From Nemertoderma westbladi (taxonomy: Eukaryota; Xenacoelomorpha; Nemertodermatida; Nemertodermatidae), in NCBI GenBank assembly GCA_032718475.1, contig JAUCBJ010006045.1, positions 1 through 33,523 on the forward strand: 33,523 nucleotides of DNA, given 5' to 3'. The notes below the pieces were generated by a model, which had not been told where the DNA came from, made no database searches, and saw only the letters and a program-made list of their open reading frames with translations. Below are positions 1 to 8,137 of the stretch, one piece after another. The translations under genes and the position numbers were made by a program. Each line of letters starts with the position of its first letter. Position 1 is the first letter of the stretch.

Positions 1-77
1 TTAACCGGTATTTGTTATTGTTATTTGAAATTAGAAAATTATATATATAATTACCGTCTCTACCAAATACAGAGACA
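1..77 (+). other. Partial 5' UTR of the LINE
   Basis: This is AT-rich sequence immediately before the ORF1 ATG, with no ORF. It is assigned to the LINE by position only; the true 5' end lies upstream of the window. Confidence 0.5.
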
Positions 78-1061
78 ATGAGTAACAATGACAAACATCC
101 ACTGTGCCTATCCGACTTAGCAGGGGTCAGCAGGCAGCATTTTCTTTCGAAAATTACCAAAGAGAGATTATATGATGCCTTAGAGAACGCCGGCTTACTC
201 AATGAAGTATCGGATCCGGAAACACATCATAGCGACGCACTCTCTACTAACAGTTCTGCTCTCCTTACTAACAGTTCTGCTAGCGGAGCCAACGCAGTTC
301 CTTTAGGCCTGGCACCATCGACTAACATGGCAACCATTATACGAGACACAATTCGAAAGGAACTAGCTGGCGTTAAAAATGAAATAACAGACGTAAATAA
401 AAAACTCGATGAATTAGGGGGTCTACGAACAAAGGTTGGATCGCTAAATACCACTGTAGAGTCACTAAAGAAAGAAAATGTTATATTGCGCAAAGAAGTA
501 GAAGGCTGTAAAGATGCAATTTCCAAACAGCAACGGCAACTTGAAATGCACGACAACGATCGGAGAGCTAAGAATATCATCATCCGCGGTATCCCGGAAT
601 CAACCAATTTAGAAACCGACCGTGAGTTTTCTGTCAATGTTCTTCAAACTGCTGGTTTAGTTAATGCCAGTAATATCTCATTTAGACGACTAGGAAAACC
701 TGTTCTGGTCAGCTCTAGCGCTAACGGCAGTACCACTCAAACAACTGATCTAACCGAAGGACCCACCCAGTCATCTAAACCCCGCCCGGTTCTGGTTGAA
801 CTGGAGTCCCGTTACGTCCGGGACAAAGTACTAAAGGGAGCTTCAGCGTTGTCCAAAGCCGGTCCTGAGTACAAGAAAGTCTTCATCAAACGGGATGTGA
901 ATCCAAAGGTATTAGAAGCCGATCAGAAACTCGTTTCCATACTACAAACAGAAAAGTCAAAATCATCTAATGTAGGGGCAAATGTGTATATTAATTGGAA
1001 ATCCAGGAGCGTGATGAGAGATGATACCGTTCTATTTCGTGAAAACAATCTGGGTTTTTAA
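78..1061 (+). CDS. LINE ORF1 protein (coiled coil + RRM-like nucleic-acid-binding)
   Basis: The 327-residue protein starts at a real ATG and ends in TAA. Residues about 85-160 are rich in heptad-like Leu/Val/Ile with Lys/Glu and look like a coiled coil, as in L1-type ORF1 proteins that trimerise. From residue 165 (KNIIIRGIPES) it enters an RRM-like fold, followed by a basic C-terminal part (residues about 260-320). ORF1 proteins bind the element's RNA and form the ribonucleoprotein needed for retrotransposition. The low-complexity stretch around residues 52-69 contains a duplicated 21-bp segment. No CCHC knuckle is present. The last sense codons form a slippery-looking heptamer next to the stop codon, and the ORF2 frame is already open across it. 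Confidence 0.85.
   Translation: MSNNDKHPLCLSDLAGVSRQHFLSKITKERLYDALENAGLLNEVSDPETHHSDALSTNSSALLTNSSASGANAVPLGLAPSTNMATIIRDTIRKELAGVKNEITDVNKKLDELGGLRTKVGSLNTTVESLKKENVILRKEVEGCKDAISKQQRQLEMHDNDRRAKNIIIRGIPESTNLETDREFSVNVLQTAGLVNASNISFRRLGKPVLVSSSANGSTTQTTDLTEGPTQSSKPRPVLVELESRYVRDKVLKGASALSKAGPEYKKVFIKRDVNPKVLEADQKLVSILQTEKSKSSNVGANVYINWKSRSVMRDDTVLFRENNLGF
1052..1058 (+). promoter_or_regulatory. Candidate -1 ribosomal frameshift heptamer at the ORF1 stop
   Basis: The last ORF1 codons read G GGT TTT followed by TAA, which fits the X XXY YYZ rule for -1 slippage in the ORF1 frame. The -1 frame is open from 1043 through 1175 into ORF2 and has no ATG before 1175. A possible stem (1060-1067 with 1103-1110, one G-U pair) encloses a second stem (1075-1079 with 1093-1097). 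The outer stem starts closer to the heptamer than usual. The sequence pattern is directly visible; frameshifting itself is inference. Confidence 0.4.
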
Positions 1062-1174
1062 ATCGGCCGTGTGGTGAACTGAAAATTTTATGGTTCAATA
1101 TAGCCGGTTTTAAAAATAAATTTGAGAACAAAAGTACTGTAAACTTTTTATTAGAATTTGATGTCTTATTTTTA

Positions 1175-4090
1175 ATGGAAATTAATAGTATAATGAATTT
1201 TAATATACCTGGATTGGTATTTTTAGGAAGAAGTAAATGTTTTCCAGGACGAAACCACAGGGGGGGCATTGCACTGTTTTGTAAACCGAACTGGACTGAA
1301 TACATTGACGAAATTAAGAATGATATAGAAGACCAAATCTGGATTAAAATTCCTGTTGTAGATCCTAATTATATTGCAGGATGCTACGTACCCAGTAATT
1401 CATCCAAATACTACGATGAAGCAAGCTTTGGTGCCATACAAAGTATGTTAATGTCAGGGGATACTCTTTTAGTGGGGGGTGATTTTAACAGTAGAATCGG
1501 CTCACCTTTAGAGTCCCATGACTACACCAATTGGCCTGACCCTACTGTAAACTCGCACGGACGAGTTTTAAATCGATTATGCTACGACACCGACTCCGTC
1601 ATATTGAATGGTCGTAAATTCAACAATCACGTGTATCAGTCCGGGTTAACTTTTAAAATTAAAGACGTTTGGAAGTCTGCAATCGACTATGTCATAGCTC
1701 CAAAATCTCATGTAACAGGTCCCAACAACAAAATGTTGTCATTGACAATATGGAACAATGTAGTTCTACCTTCAGACCACGCGCCTATCAGCGTTACAGT
1801 CAAAGTTGATGAACTTCCGGTGCAAATTTTGGTCCATCGCGCCAATCAGCTTAATGATGATTACCTGCATTACTCTTACCAGAACGCACAACCCAAGCGG
1901 TTATTCCCTAATGAGCGCAATCTGGCGAATTTCCAACAACACATGCTTACCAACAACCCTCACCAGTTATCCCCTAGTGTTTGTAGCAACTTGGATTCTA
2001 TATGTCAAGAGTTTTGCTCGTCAATTCGCGACGCGGCTAAACATACACAGGCAATAATTACTAATTCCTGCAATACTCCTGGCTGTGCTGGTAATTCCGA
2101 CTTAAGTAATTGGGGCACCAATAGATGGGAAAGACTGATAGAAAACAACGATTCAAAAGGGCTGTGGTCTGCGATCAACTGGAATGGCGACATATCTAGC
2201 CAAGAAGACACCGCCAGTCCATCGGACGAGGAATTCCATCAACATTATAGCTCACTGTTAAATGACCCATCATCCAAAGAGAGTCATATTACAACAAATT
2301 TGTCAATACCACTATTAGATGAAGAGATATCAATAAACGAAGTTGCAGCTGCTGCTTCAAAATTGAGTTCACGTAAGGCTTCAGGGCCAGATGGTCTCTC
2401 TGCAGATTACATTAAAGCGCTCCCGCTTAATTGGTTAATTTCTATATCTCTGCTATTTAATTTAGTTTTCAATTCAGGAATCTACCCAGTAGTGTGGGCC
2501 CACGCTACACTGATATCTATTTTCAAAAAGGGCTGCCGTTTCTTACCAACTAATTACAGAGGCATCAGTATAATGAACTGCTTACCAAAGCTTTTTGACA
2601 CGGTGCTCACTGTTAGACTCCATTCATGGTATAAACCACTCCCAGAACAGGCTGGGGCAAGTAAAGGGCGTGGTTGCATTGAACAGATCCTAGCTATTCG
2701 TATCCTGTGTGATTATGCCAAAGTGTATAAGAAAATCCTCTATATTACATTCGTGGACTATGAGAAAGCATACGACAACGTCAAGAGGACCTTCATGTTC
2801 CAAACATTAAAAAGCTTAGGATGTGGTAATAAGATGCTCAGCTGTCTCCAAGCGATGTACAAGTTAACTATTGCCAATATTAACAATCTTCGCGTAATTT
2901 GTAACAAAGGAGTCCGTCAGGGTTCCCCAGGAAGTGGTTTCCTATTTGTAATTGTAATAGATTTTTTTGTACGAGCACTACGAAATTTACCATGGGACGA
3001 TTGGTTGAAAAAGCTTCATAGCATTTTACTGATGGATGACACAGCCATACTCGGTACGACCAGAGATAAAATAATTGAGAAATTAAACGTTTTGAAAGTC
3101 TTTTGCTCCCAGTCTGGGATGATTATAAATATCAAAAAAACTAAATTTATAGTTATAAATGGTAATGACTATGACAAGCGTGCATTTTCCTTCGGAGACA
3201 AACAAATCGAACACACGGATTCTTACACTTACCTGGGCTCGCCAATTTCGGCTGATGGTGTAATCTCAACAGCGATCGCACTACACGCCTCCGAGAAACA
3301 GTGCCATCTTCTCAAGTTCTCTACCTTTATCAGTAAAAACCCCGATCTCCCATTCGTTATAAAACGGAAAGTATTCGAAGCAGCTGTTTTATCCTCAATC
3401 ACATATGGCTGTGAAACATGGTTCGGCGGATCCTTAGCACCTATATCTAAAATATATATGTCCTTGGTTCGTTTATTATTAGGTGTACGACCAACCACAT
3501 GCGGGGAATTATGCCTAATCGAACTCGACCTCCCAGAATTTGAGTCCCTAATTCGCGACAAACAGAGGAAGTATCTCATAAAACTTAAACCAGTCGATGA
3601 TTCTCCCTTACAAGCTGCTCTGGAAATTGCTAGAGAAAATAACACTCCGATGTATTCTGAAATAGAACGCTCTAAATCAATTCCATTGAACTACATTAGA
3701 AATCAAAACGAATTACTTAAAGACCGTGTCTCTAAATCTAAGACCACGAAACGGCATCTCTACAAGTTGATGAATCCGACATTGTCACCGCCACATCTTT
3801 ACAACAACTGTAACGTTCCAGAACGTCACCGAATCGCGTGGTCCCGGTTTCGTCTGGGGAGCCATAACTTTCCAGTCGAAAAAATGAGATGGGCGAGAGT
3901 AAAACCGGAAAATCGAATGTGTGGATGCGGAGCAGTTCAGACGGAGGAACACATCATCACCGTGTGCCCAAAAACGGCGGAATCTAGATTATCGGTCAAA
4001 GGCAACTGGAACGATCTGACCACCCTATTTGACATGGACGACCAAGTAAATGTAGCAAAAATGATTTACCAAATGGGGAATGATTATTGA
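1175..4090 (+). CDS. LINE ORF2: APE endonuclease-reverse transcriptase
   Basis: 971 residues from the first ATG, although the domain clearly starts earlier. In the same frame, sequence from about 1079 encodes the usual first strand of the APE fold (ILWFNIAGF), and the catalytic Glu is residue 2 (FLMEI), so the 1175 ATG is probably not the true start. Endonuclease motifs follow: GGDFN (D103, N105), AIDYV, SDHAPI (D201, H202). RT motifs are KASGPDG, NYRGIS, FVDYEKAYD (first Asp D528), GVRQGSPGSG, and LLMDDT (D621, D622), where most LINEs have ADD. The C-terminus carries C916-x-C918-x7-H926-x4-C931, as in many LINE ORF2 proteins. The product nicks DNA and reverse-transcribes its RNA at the nick. 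No internal stops are present. Confidence 0.9.
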   Translation: MEINSIMNFNIPGLVFLGRSKCFPGRNHRGGIALFCKPNWTEYIDEIKNDIEDQIWIKIPVVDPNYIAGCYVPSNSSKYYDEASFGAIQSMLMSGDTLLVGGDFNSRIGSPLESHDYTNWPDPTVNSHGRVLNRLCYDTDSVILNGRKFNNHVYQSGLTFKIKDVWKSAIDYVIAPKSHVTGPNNKMLSLTIWNNVVLPSDHAPISVTVKVDELPVQILVHRANQLNDDYLHYSYQNAQPKRLFPNERNLANFQQHMLTNNPHQLSPSVCSNLDSICQEFCSSIRDAAKHTQAIITNSCNTPGCAGNSDLSNWGTNRWERLIENNDSKGLWSAINWNGDISSQEDTASPSDEEFHQHYSSLLNDPSSKESHITTNLSIPLLDEEISINEVAAAASKLSSRKASGPDGLSADYIKALPLNWLISISLLFNLVFNSGIYPVVWAHATLISIFKKGCRFLPTNYRGISIMNCLPKLFDTVLTVRLHSWYKPLPEQAGASKGRGCIEQILAIRILCDYAKVYKKILYITFVDYEKAYDNVKRTFMFQTLKSLGCGNKMLSCLQAMYKLTIANINNLRVICNKGVRQGSPGSGFLFVIVIDFFVRALRNLPWDDWLKKLHSILLMDDTAILGTTRDKIIEKLNVLKVFCSQSGMIINIKKTKFIVINGNDYDKRAFSFGDKQIEHTDSYTYLGSPISADGVISTAIALHASEKQCHLLKFSTFISKNPDLPFVIKRKVFEAAVLSSITYGCETWFGGSLAPISKIYMSLVRLLLGVRPTTCGELCLIELDLPEFESLIRDKQRKYLIKLKPVDDSPLQAALEIARENNTPMYSEIERSKSIPLNYIRNQNELLKDRVSKSKTTKRHLYKLMNPTLSPPHLYNNCNVPERHRIAWSRFRLGSHNFPVEKMRWARVKPENRMCGCGAVQTEEHIITVCPKTAESRLSVKGNWNDLTTLFDMDDQVNVAKMIYQMGNDY

Positions 4091-4394
4091 ATTTTACGCA
4101 TTGATAATTTATTGATCTATTGTAATTTCTGAAAGACACTCACGAGGCGCTAGTTATTTGGGGATTAATTATTTAATTCTATATCCTCATTTATTAACTT
4201 ATTGTGCTATTTTAATGACATAATCTACTATGTACATACTCATCAGTCTCACACGGCCTATATACGAATGTATAATTATTTATTTTACCCACGGTCCGCA
4301 CTACATTGATCTTACGTTGCATTATGTTTGTATTGGTGTAATAATGTATATAAATGTATTACTGTGCTGACAATAAACAATCAAATCAAATCAA
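4091..4394 (+). other. LINE 3' UTR and A-rich tail
   Basis: AT-rich, no ORF. It ends in ACAATAAACAATCAAATCAA, a short-repeat tail of the kind LINEs use in place of long poly(A). The junction with the minisatellite is sharp at about 4395. Confidence 0.6.
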
Positions 4395-4774
4395 TCCCTC
4401 ACTTCCCTCACTCACTCCCTCACTTCCCTCACTCACTCCCTCACTTCCCTCACTTCCCTCACTTCCCTCACTTCCCTCATTTCCCTCACTTCCCTCACTT
4501 CCCTCACTTCCCTCACTTCCCTCACTTCCCTCACTTCCCTCACTTCCCTCACTTCCCTCACTTCCCTCACTTCCCTCACTTCCCTCACTTCCCTCACTCA
4601 CTCCCTCACTTCCCTCACTTCCCTCACTTCCCTCACTTCCCTCACTTCCCTCACTTCCCTCACTTCCCTCACTTCCCTCACTTCCCTCACTTCCCTCACT
4701 TCCCTCACTTCCCTCACTTCCCTCACTTCCCTCACTTCCCTCACTTCCCTCACTTCCCTCACTTCCCTCACTTC
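4395..4774 (+). repeat. 9-bp minisatellite, about 42 copies
   Basis: The unit is CTTCCCTCA, repeated almost without change for about 380 bp. Variant blocks with CTCACTCCCTCA occur at the start and again near 4595-4605, plus one CATTTCCC unit near 4478. The strand is strongly pyrimidine-rich (purine-rich on the other strand). Long ORFs read through it in several frames only because the 9-bp period lacks stops; I do not regard them as genes. Confidence 0.97.
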
Positions 4775-5146
4775 TGTATACTAGCTTTGACTCTCCCAGC
4801 TATAGTGATAGTATGCAACCTTGGGAGTTAATGTGCGGTCTTACGAGTAAATGTCAAGAGATTAGACTTCATGTTGCCTCCATTGATTCACTCTTCTTAA
4901 CTTTATAAAATAACTCCACCCTTATTTAAAGTTTTAAAAATTATGACTTAGTCGACTAATTTTCCAAAATATATTATAAAAACATATAATTTCTTGAATA
5001 AATAGACCTAATAGTAATAAATATTGTTGGCAAATACATTTATAATACTAATATAATAATTAGGGATAAATAATCCTAATACTAATATAAATGTTATGGA
5101 TAAATAGTCCTAATACTATTATGAAAGGAACTCAAACAAACAAATG
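4775..5146. other. AT-rich intergenic stretch with short tandem repeats
   Basis: No gene is visible. Between about 4996 and 5125 there are three imperfect copies of a 27-35-bp unit with the core GATAAATA..CCTAATA. This is the 3' flank of the minus-strand gene that ends at 5147. I found no canonical AATAAA on the minus strand here. Confidence 0.5.
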
Positions 5147-6115
5147 TCAATAGCGTCGTCCTGCGCGAGCAAATACTGTACGAGAGTTTGATGTTATAGG
5201 TCTTCGAAAATAAGTAAAAGCTGGTTGATTTTCTTTAATTTCATCTTCCTCATTAACCAACTGTTTCTTAATTTCATTCAATTGTTCATTCATTTTCAGT
5301 AATTTACTTTTATTTCCCAGAACCTGTCTTAATATCTCTTCTCTATTTTCCTCATTTTCTTCCATTTGTTTAATAAATTTCCGTATTTGATTTTTGTTTC
5401 CTAATATTTGTCTCAATATCTCTTCTTTATTTTCATCATTCTCTTCTAAATGTTTAATAATTTTCCGCAATTTATTCTTATTTCCAAGTAATTGTCTCAA
5501 TATTTCCTTATTATTATCATTTTCATCATCTTCTTCACTTTCCTGACCTTCACTTTCTTCGTCCTCTTCATGACCTTCACTTTCTTCATCCTCTTTCTGA
5601 CCTTCACTTTCGTCATCCTCTTCCCCGCCTTCACTTTCTTCATCGTCTTCCTGACCTTCGCTTTCTTCATTCTCTTCCTGACCTTCGCTATCTTCACCCT
5701 CTTCCTGACCTTCACTTTCTTCGTCATCTTCCTGACCTTCACTCACTTCGTTCTCAACCTCACTCTCTTCAACTTCATCCTGACCCTCACTATTTTCATT
5801 CTCCATCTCATCGTCCTCTTCTTCTTCACTTTCCTCACTCAAATTTTCATCATTTTCTAGGGGTAACTGTTTTTGTATCCTTTTCAAAATATTCATAACT
5901 TTATGAAATTTATTTTCCGTTGTCTGTTTTATCTTTAATATATCACGCTCAACTCTCTTTTTCTTTTCATCTTCACTAAAAATATCTTCGGATTTTTTAA
6001 ATTTCTTTGGTAATGGATCCATTAGTTTATCCTTTCTATGTCTTTCCATGTGACGAGATAGATTGTCTTGTCTCATTTCTTTATTACAAACCAAACATTT
6101 TTCATAACTAGGCAT
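5147..6115 (-). CDS. Unknown one-exon protein: C2H2 finger, acidic repeats, 28-residue repeats
   Basis: I do not recognise this 322-residue protein. It begins with one classical C2H2 finger (C7-x2-C10-x11-H22-x3-H26), then a basic/charged linker. Next comes a strongly acidic stretch (residues about 95-200) built of 9-residue units like ESEGQEEDE (27 bp in the DNA). Three copies of a 28-residue unit follow (EILRQ.LGNK..., residues about 200-280), predicted to be helical. It ends in a basic ARAGRRY tail. A TATA box sits about 140 bp upstream of the ATG, and the frame is free of stops and needs no splicing. A nuclear DNA- or chromatin-binding role is plausible from the finger plus acidic tract, but this is inference. 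A gene captured from a virus or transposon is an alternative. Repeat-driven length change is likely. Confidence 0.7.
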   Translation of the reverse strand: MPSYEKCLVCNKEMRQDNLSRHMERHRKDKLMDPLPKKFKKSEDIFSEDEKKKRVERDILKIKQTTENKFHKVMNILKRIQKQLPLENDENLSEESEEEEDDEMENENSEGQDEVEESEVENEVSEGQEDDEESEGQEEGEDSEGQEENEESEGQEDDEESEGGEEDDESEGQKEDEESEGHEEDEESEGQESEEDDENDNNKEILRQLLGNKNKLRKIIKHLEENDENKEEILRQILGNKNQIRKFIKQMEENEENREEILRQVLGNKSKLLKMNEQLNEIKKQLVNEEDEIKENQPAFTYFRRPITSNSRTVFARAGRRY

Positions 6116-6254
6116 TATATAGCAATGTCAATTGATATTATGAGTTTTCGATAAATGATTTTACATAATTTTAAATAAATAAAACTTTTATGAAAATAAA
6201 TAAAACTTTTAAAAATAAAAATTAGAGAATGAATGGGAATGCGGTGACTGGGGG
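6116..6254 (-). other. 5' leader of the zinc-finger/acidic-repeat gene
   Basis: AT-rich DNA between the TATA box and the ATG. It contains two near-identical copies of AAATAAATAAAACTTTTA (on the plus strand, 6173-6190 and 6194-6211). If transcription starts about 30 bp after the TATA box, the leader is roughly 110 nt. Confidence 0.4.
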
Positions 6255-6262
6255 CTTTTATA
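6255..6262 (-). promoter_or_regulatory. TATA box TATAAAAG
   Basis: On the minus strand the sequence CTCTATAAAAGCCCCC matches the consensus TATA box. It lies about 140 bp upstream of the ATG at 6115 and points the right way. Placement and orientation support it being the promoter of that gene; no experiment is available. Confidence 0.5.
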
Positions 6263-6390
6263 GAGGGAGGTTAGAATGGAGTTGTGAAAGAAGAATAATC
6301 TATTGCCATACCAGATGTTTATTCTAATTTCTTGGATGAATTGATATAATAACGAAGCTGTGGGTATGAATAATTTAAGCTCTATCGCAA

Positions 6391-6420
6391 GCCCCATTCA
6401 CGCAGGCCCCATTCACGCAT
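6391..6420 (+). repeat. 15-bp tandem duplication
   Basis: GCCCCATTCACGCA occurs twice back to back, in the region upstream of the zinc-finger gene promoter. It is a small exact duplication of unknown meaning. Confidence 0.8.
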
Positions 6421-6731
6421 TGATGATTGGGTTAGTCATGCTATACGGTTAATAAGAGCCCGAGCAGCCATAGATTATTGAGGGATGACTCGGGGCTAAA
6501 CTGGGGCCACTTTATTTTGGTGAAAGGGTATATTTATGTTTTGGGCCTCGATTGCGTCTTTATATTTAATTCTATCATTTTATTGTACGGCAAAAATAAT
6601 ACAAATGTATTGTATATTGTATTGTATATTTCGTTTGTTATAGTACAATTTATTCATCTCGCGTCCCCCTATCTGATTGATTTGTATCAAATTAAATTGC
6701 CTTTGGCAACATTATTTGATACGAATCGATT

Positions 6732-6759
6732 GATTAAACAATTAATTAATTGTTTAATC
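6732..6759. repeat. 28-bp perfect palindrome
   Basis: GATTAAACAATTAA and its exact reverse complement meet with no spacer. A partial second copy (CAATTAATTAATTGTTTAAT) follows directly at 6763-6782. The sequence would form a cruciform or bind a symmetric dimer. Confidence 0.9.
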
Positions 6760-6959
6760 GACCAATTAATTAATTGTTTAATTAATTAATGACCTACTTA
6801 ACACCCAAGGTGTGAAGTAGGACCAAACTGTCGCCAAAGAGGGGTAACCATTACTACTTACACATACATTATAATTGCATCTGACTTCTTTCCGAAAGTC
6901 ACACTACAGTACCGGTAGGCCTACTGAATGTATCAGTTACATCAAGCTTAAATCATATA

Positions 6960-7380
6960 TAGTACAGTCATTCTGCCTAATTTGAGACATGGACCCAAAC
7001 GTGAGACAAATTCAATATCAACTTCAAGGGGCTCCTATAGCCAAATAATTACAGATCTTTTGTCTCAAATAAAGGCTGTAAGAACCTAACAAGATTCTCC
7101 GTAATATTTATGAGGTTATTTCATGGTAGTTATTAAAAAAAATTACAATTGAATTTCTTGTCTCACATTAGGGAATCGATGCCAAATTTGAGACATGCAA
7201 CATTTCTTCAAAAATCAGCAACTGCTAGGCGAAATCAACTTTCGAGACCCGGAAAAATGGATTCTACGTCCCGGGAAACCCCTTATTACATAATTTCTGA
7301 GGAAGTCCAGTGTTTACATTTTTACACAGAACCCAACGAAGTTCAAAACCTGTCTCTTATATGGACCAATGACTGTACTG
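6960..7380. mobile_element. Mariner/Tc1-type MITE (421 bp)
   Basis: The ends are inverted repeats: AGTACAGTCATT at 6961-6972 and its complement at 7368-7379. A second match, a GAGACA-type motif, sits exactly 21 bp in from both ends (6981-6989 and 7351-7359). The dinucleotide TA flanks both sides (6958-6959, 7381-7382), the target duplication expected of the Tc1/mariner superfamily. There is no transposase ORF, so the element would need one supplied elsewhere. The GAGACA motif recurs inside (7002, 7061, 7159, 7187). The inverted repeats are imperfect beyond the first 13 bp. Confidence 0.65.
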
Positions 7381-7382
7381 TA

Positions 7383-7641
7383 TAAATCTAATAGCTGATT
7401 TGGTAGAATAATAATTAGTTGTACCGTACGTAAAATGTAATTATGGTTTAGGTTTATAAATTGTGTTTCAATGGTGTATAGGCCTAATAATATATTTAAT
7501 TTTTTTTACTGAAGTCGTCCGTGAGGATGAAATGGAATTAACCGTGGCATTAGACCCTTTCCACAGTCATTATCCCTGAAGTAGTAACTAACATTGCATT
7601 TAGACATACAGTAGTAATATGCCAGGTGTCGGTCGTTTGTT
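7383..7641. other. Non-coding stretch, nothing recognised
   Basis: AT-rich, with no ORF that looks real and no repeat beyond short homopolymers. Confidence 0.5.
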
Positions 7642-7670
7642 GGGGGGGGGGGGGTGGGGGGGGGGGGGGG
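7642..7670 (+). repeat. Poly-G tract (G13-T-G15)
   Basis: There are 28 guanines in 29 bases. It could fold as a G-quadruplex and is likely variable in length or error-prone in sequencing. It is not associated with a gene. Confidence 0.95.
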
Positions 7671-7877
7671 TGCTAATTGGATGGTGAAGTTGAGAGCGTT
7701 TAAGTTCCTGATTGGGCATTTTATTCGGAGTGATTTTTTATGTCCGTTTAATTGACTTTTTTGTCCGCCTTTTTTTACGAATTGTGCATAATGACTTTTG
7801 TTGTCCCTTTAATGACTTTTTATGTTATGTATTTCTGCAAACTGCCAGACTGCTGATTCTGAACTGTCGGACAGTTG
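7671..7877. other. T-rich degenerate repeat region
   Basis: Loosely repeated TGACTTTTTTGTCC-like segments occur between about 7730 and 7825. There is no gene. It may be the decayed edge of the arrays that follow. Confidence 0.35.
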
Positions 7878-8110
7878 ATTTCACTATGCCTGTTGCAAAA
7901 CATTCAAAATTTGTTGATTTCTTGAATGTCAGACAGTTTAATTTGTAATAATTGTGGCAAAACATTCAAAATTCCATGATTTGTAGACTACTGTATGAGA
8001 TAGATTTCCATATGCGCCTGTGGTAAAAGGCTCTAAATTTAATAGTTTGTGGTTGTTGTCGATAATCGATTACCATATGACGTAGCAAAACACTCATTTT
8101 TTATACATTT
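7878..8110. repeat. Degenerate tandem array, about 65-bp unit, about 4 copies
   Basis: Units share GATTTCCATATG, a GCCTGTGGCAAAACATTCAAAAT-like core (abridged) and TTTGTAGAT-like endings. They begin near 7878, 7940, 8003 and 8068 and have diverged substantially. Open frames across it are short and not conserved between units. Confidence 0.6.
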
Positions 8111-8137
8111 AACACTCATTTTACAATTACAAATTGA

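Larger units (their letters stand above)
1..4394 (+). mobile_element. LINE-type non-LTR retrotransposon, near full length
   Basis: Two long ORFs on one strand have the layout of a two-ORF LINE: ORF1 with a coiled coil and RRM-like core, then ORF2 with an APE-type endonuclease, reverse transcriptase and a Cys/His C-terminal motif. A 3' UTR of about 300 bp ends in an A-rich short-repeat tail (CAATAAACAATCAAATCAA). Such an element copies itself by target-primed reverse transcription. Both ORFs are intact apart from the question of how ORF2 starts, so the copy is young. The 5' end is not visible because the window begins inside the 5' UTR, and the 3' edge abuts a 9-bp minisatellite, so no target-site duplication could be found. 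I would not commit to a clade; it is L1/CR1/RTE-like in general build. Confidence 0.9.

Noticed and set aside
227-637. 136-residue minus-strand frame within LINE ORF1
   Set aside because: Shadow of ORF1; no domain and no promoter.
4386-4774. CRISPR array or telomere repeat
   Set aside because: The 9-bp repeats have no spacers and do not match TTAGGG-type telomere units.
4328-4908. Long open frames of 167 and 184 residues across the 9-bp array (PHF/PSL repeats)
   Set aside because: A stop-free 9-bp period gives open frames in several phases automatically; no start context or non-repeat domain.
5492-5860. 122-residue plus-strand frame rich in Phe/Leu and an 81-residue minus-strand frame
   Set aside because: They lie opposite or inside the acidic repeats of the 5147-6115 gene and reflect the repeat in other frames.
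6478-6789. 103-residue hydrophobic plus-strand frame
   Set aside because: AT-rich translation (Ile/Leu/Tyr/Asn) ending in the palindrome; no supporting signal.
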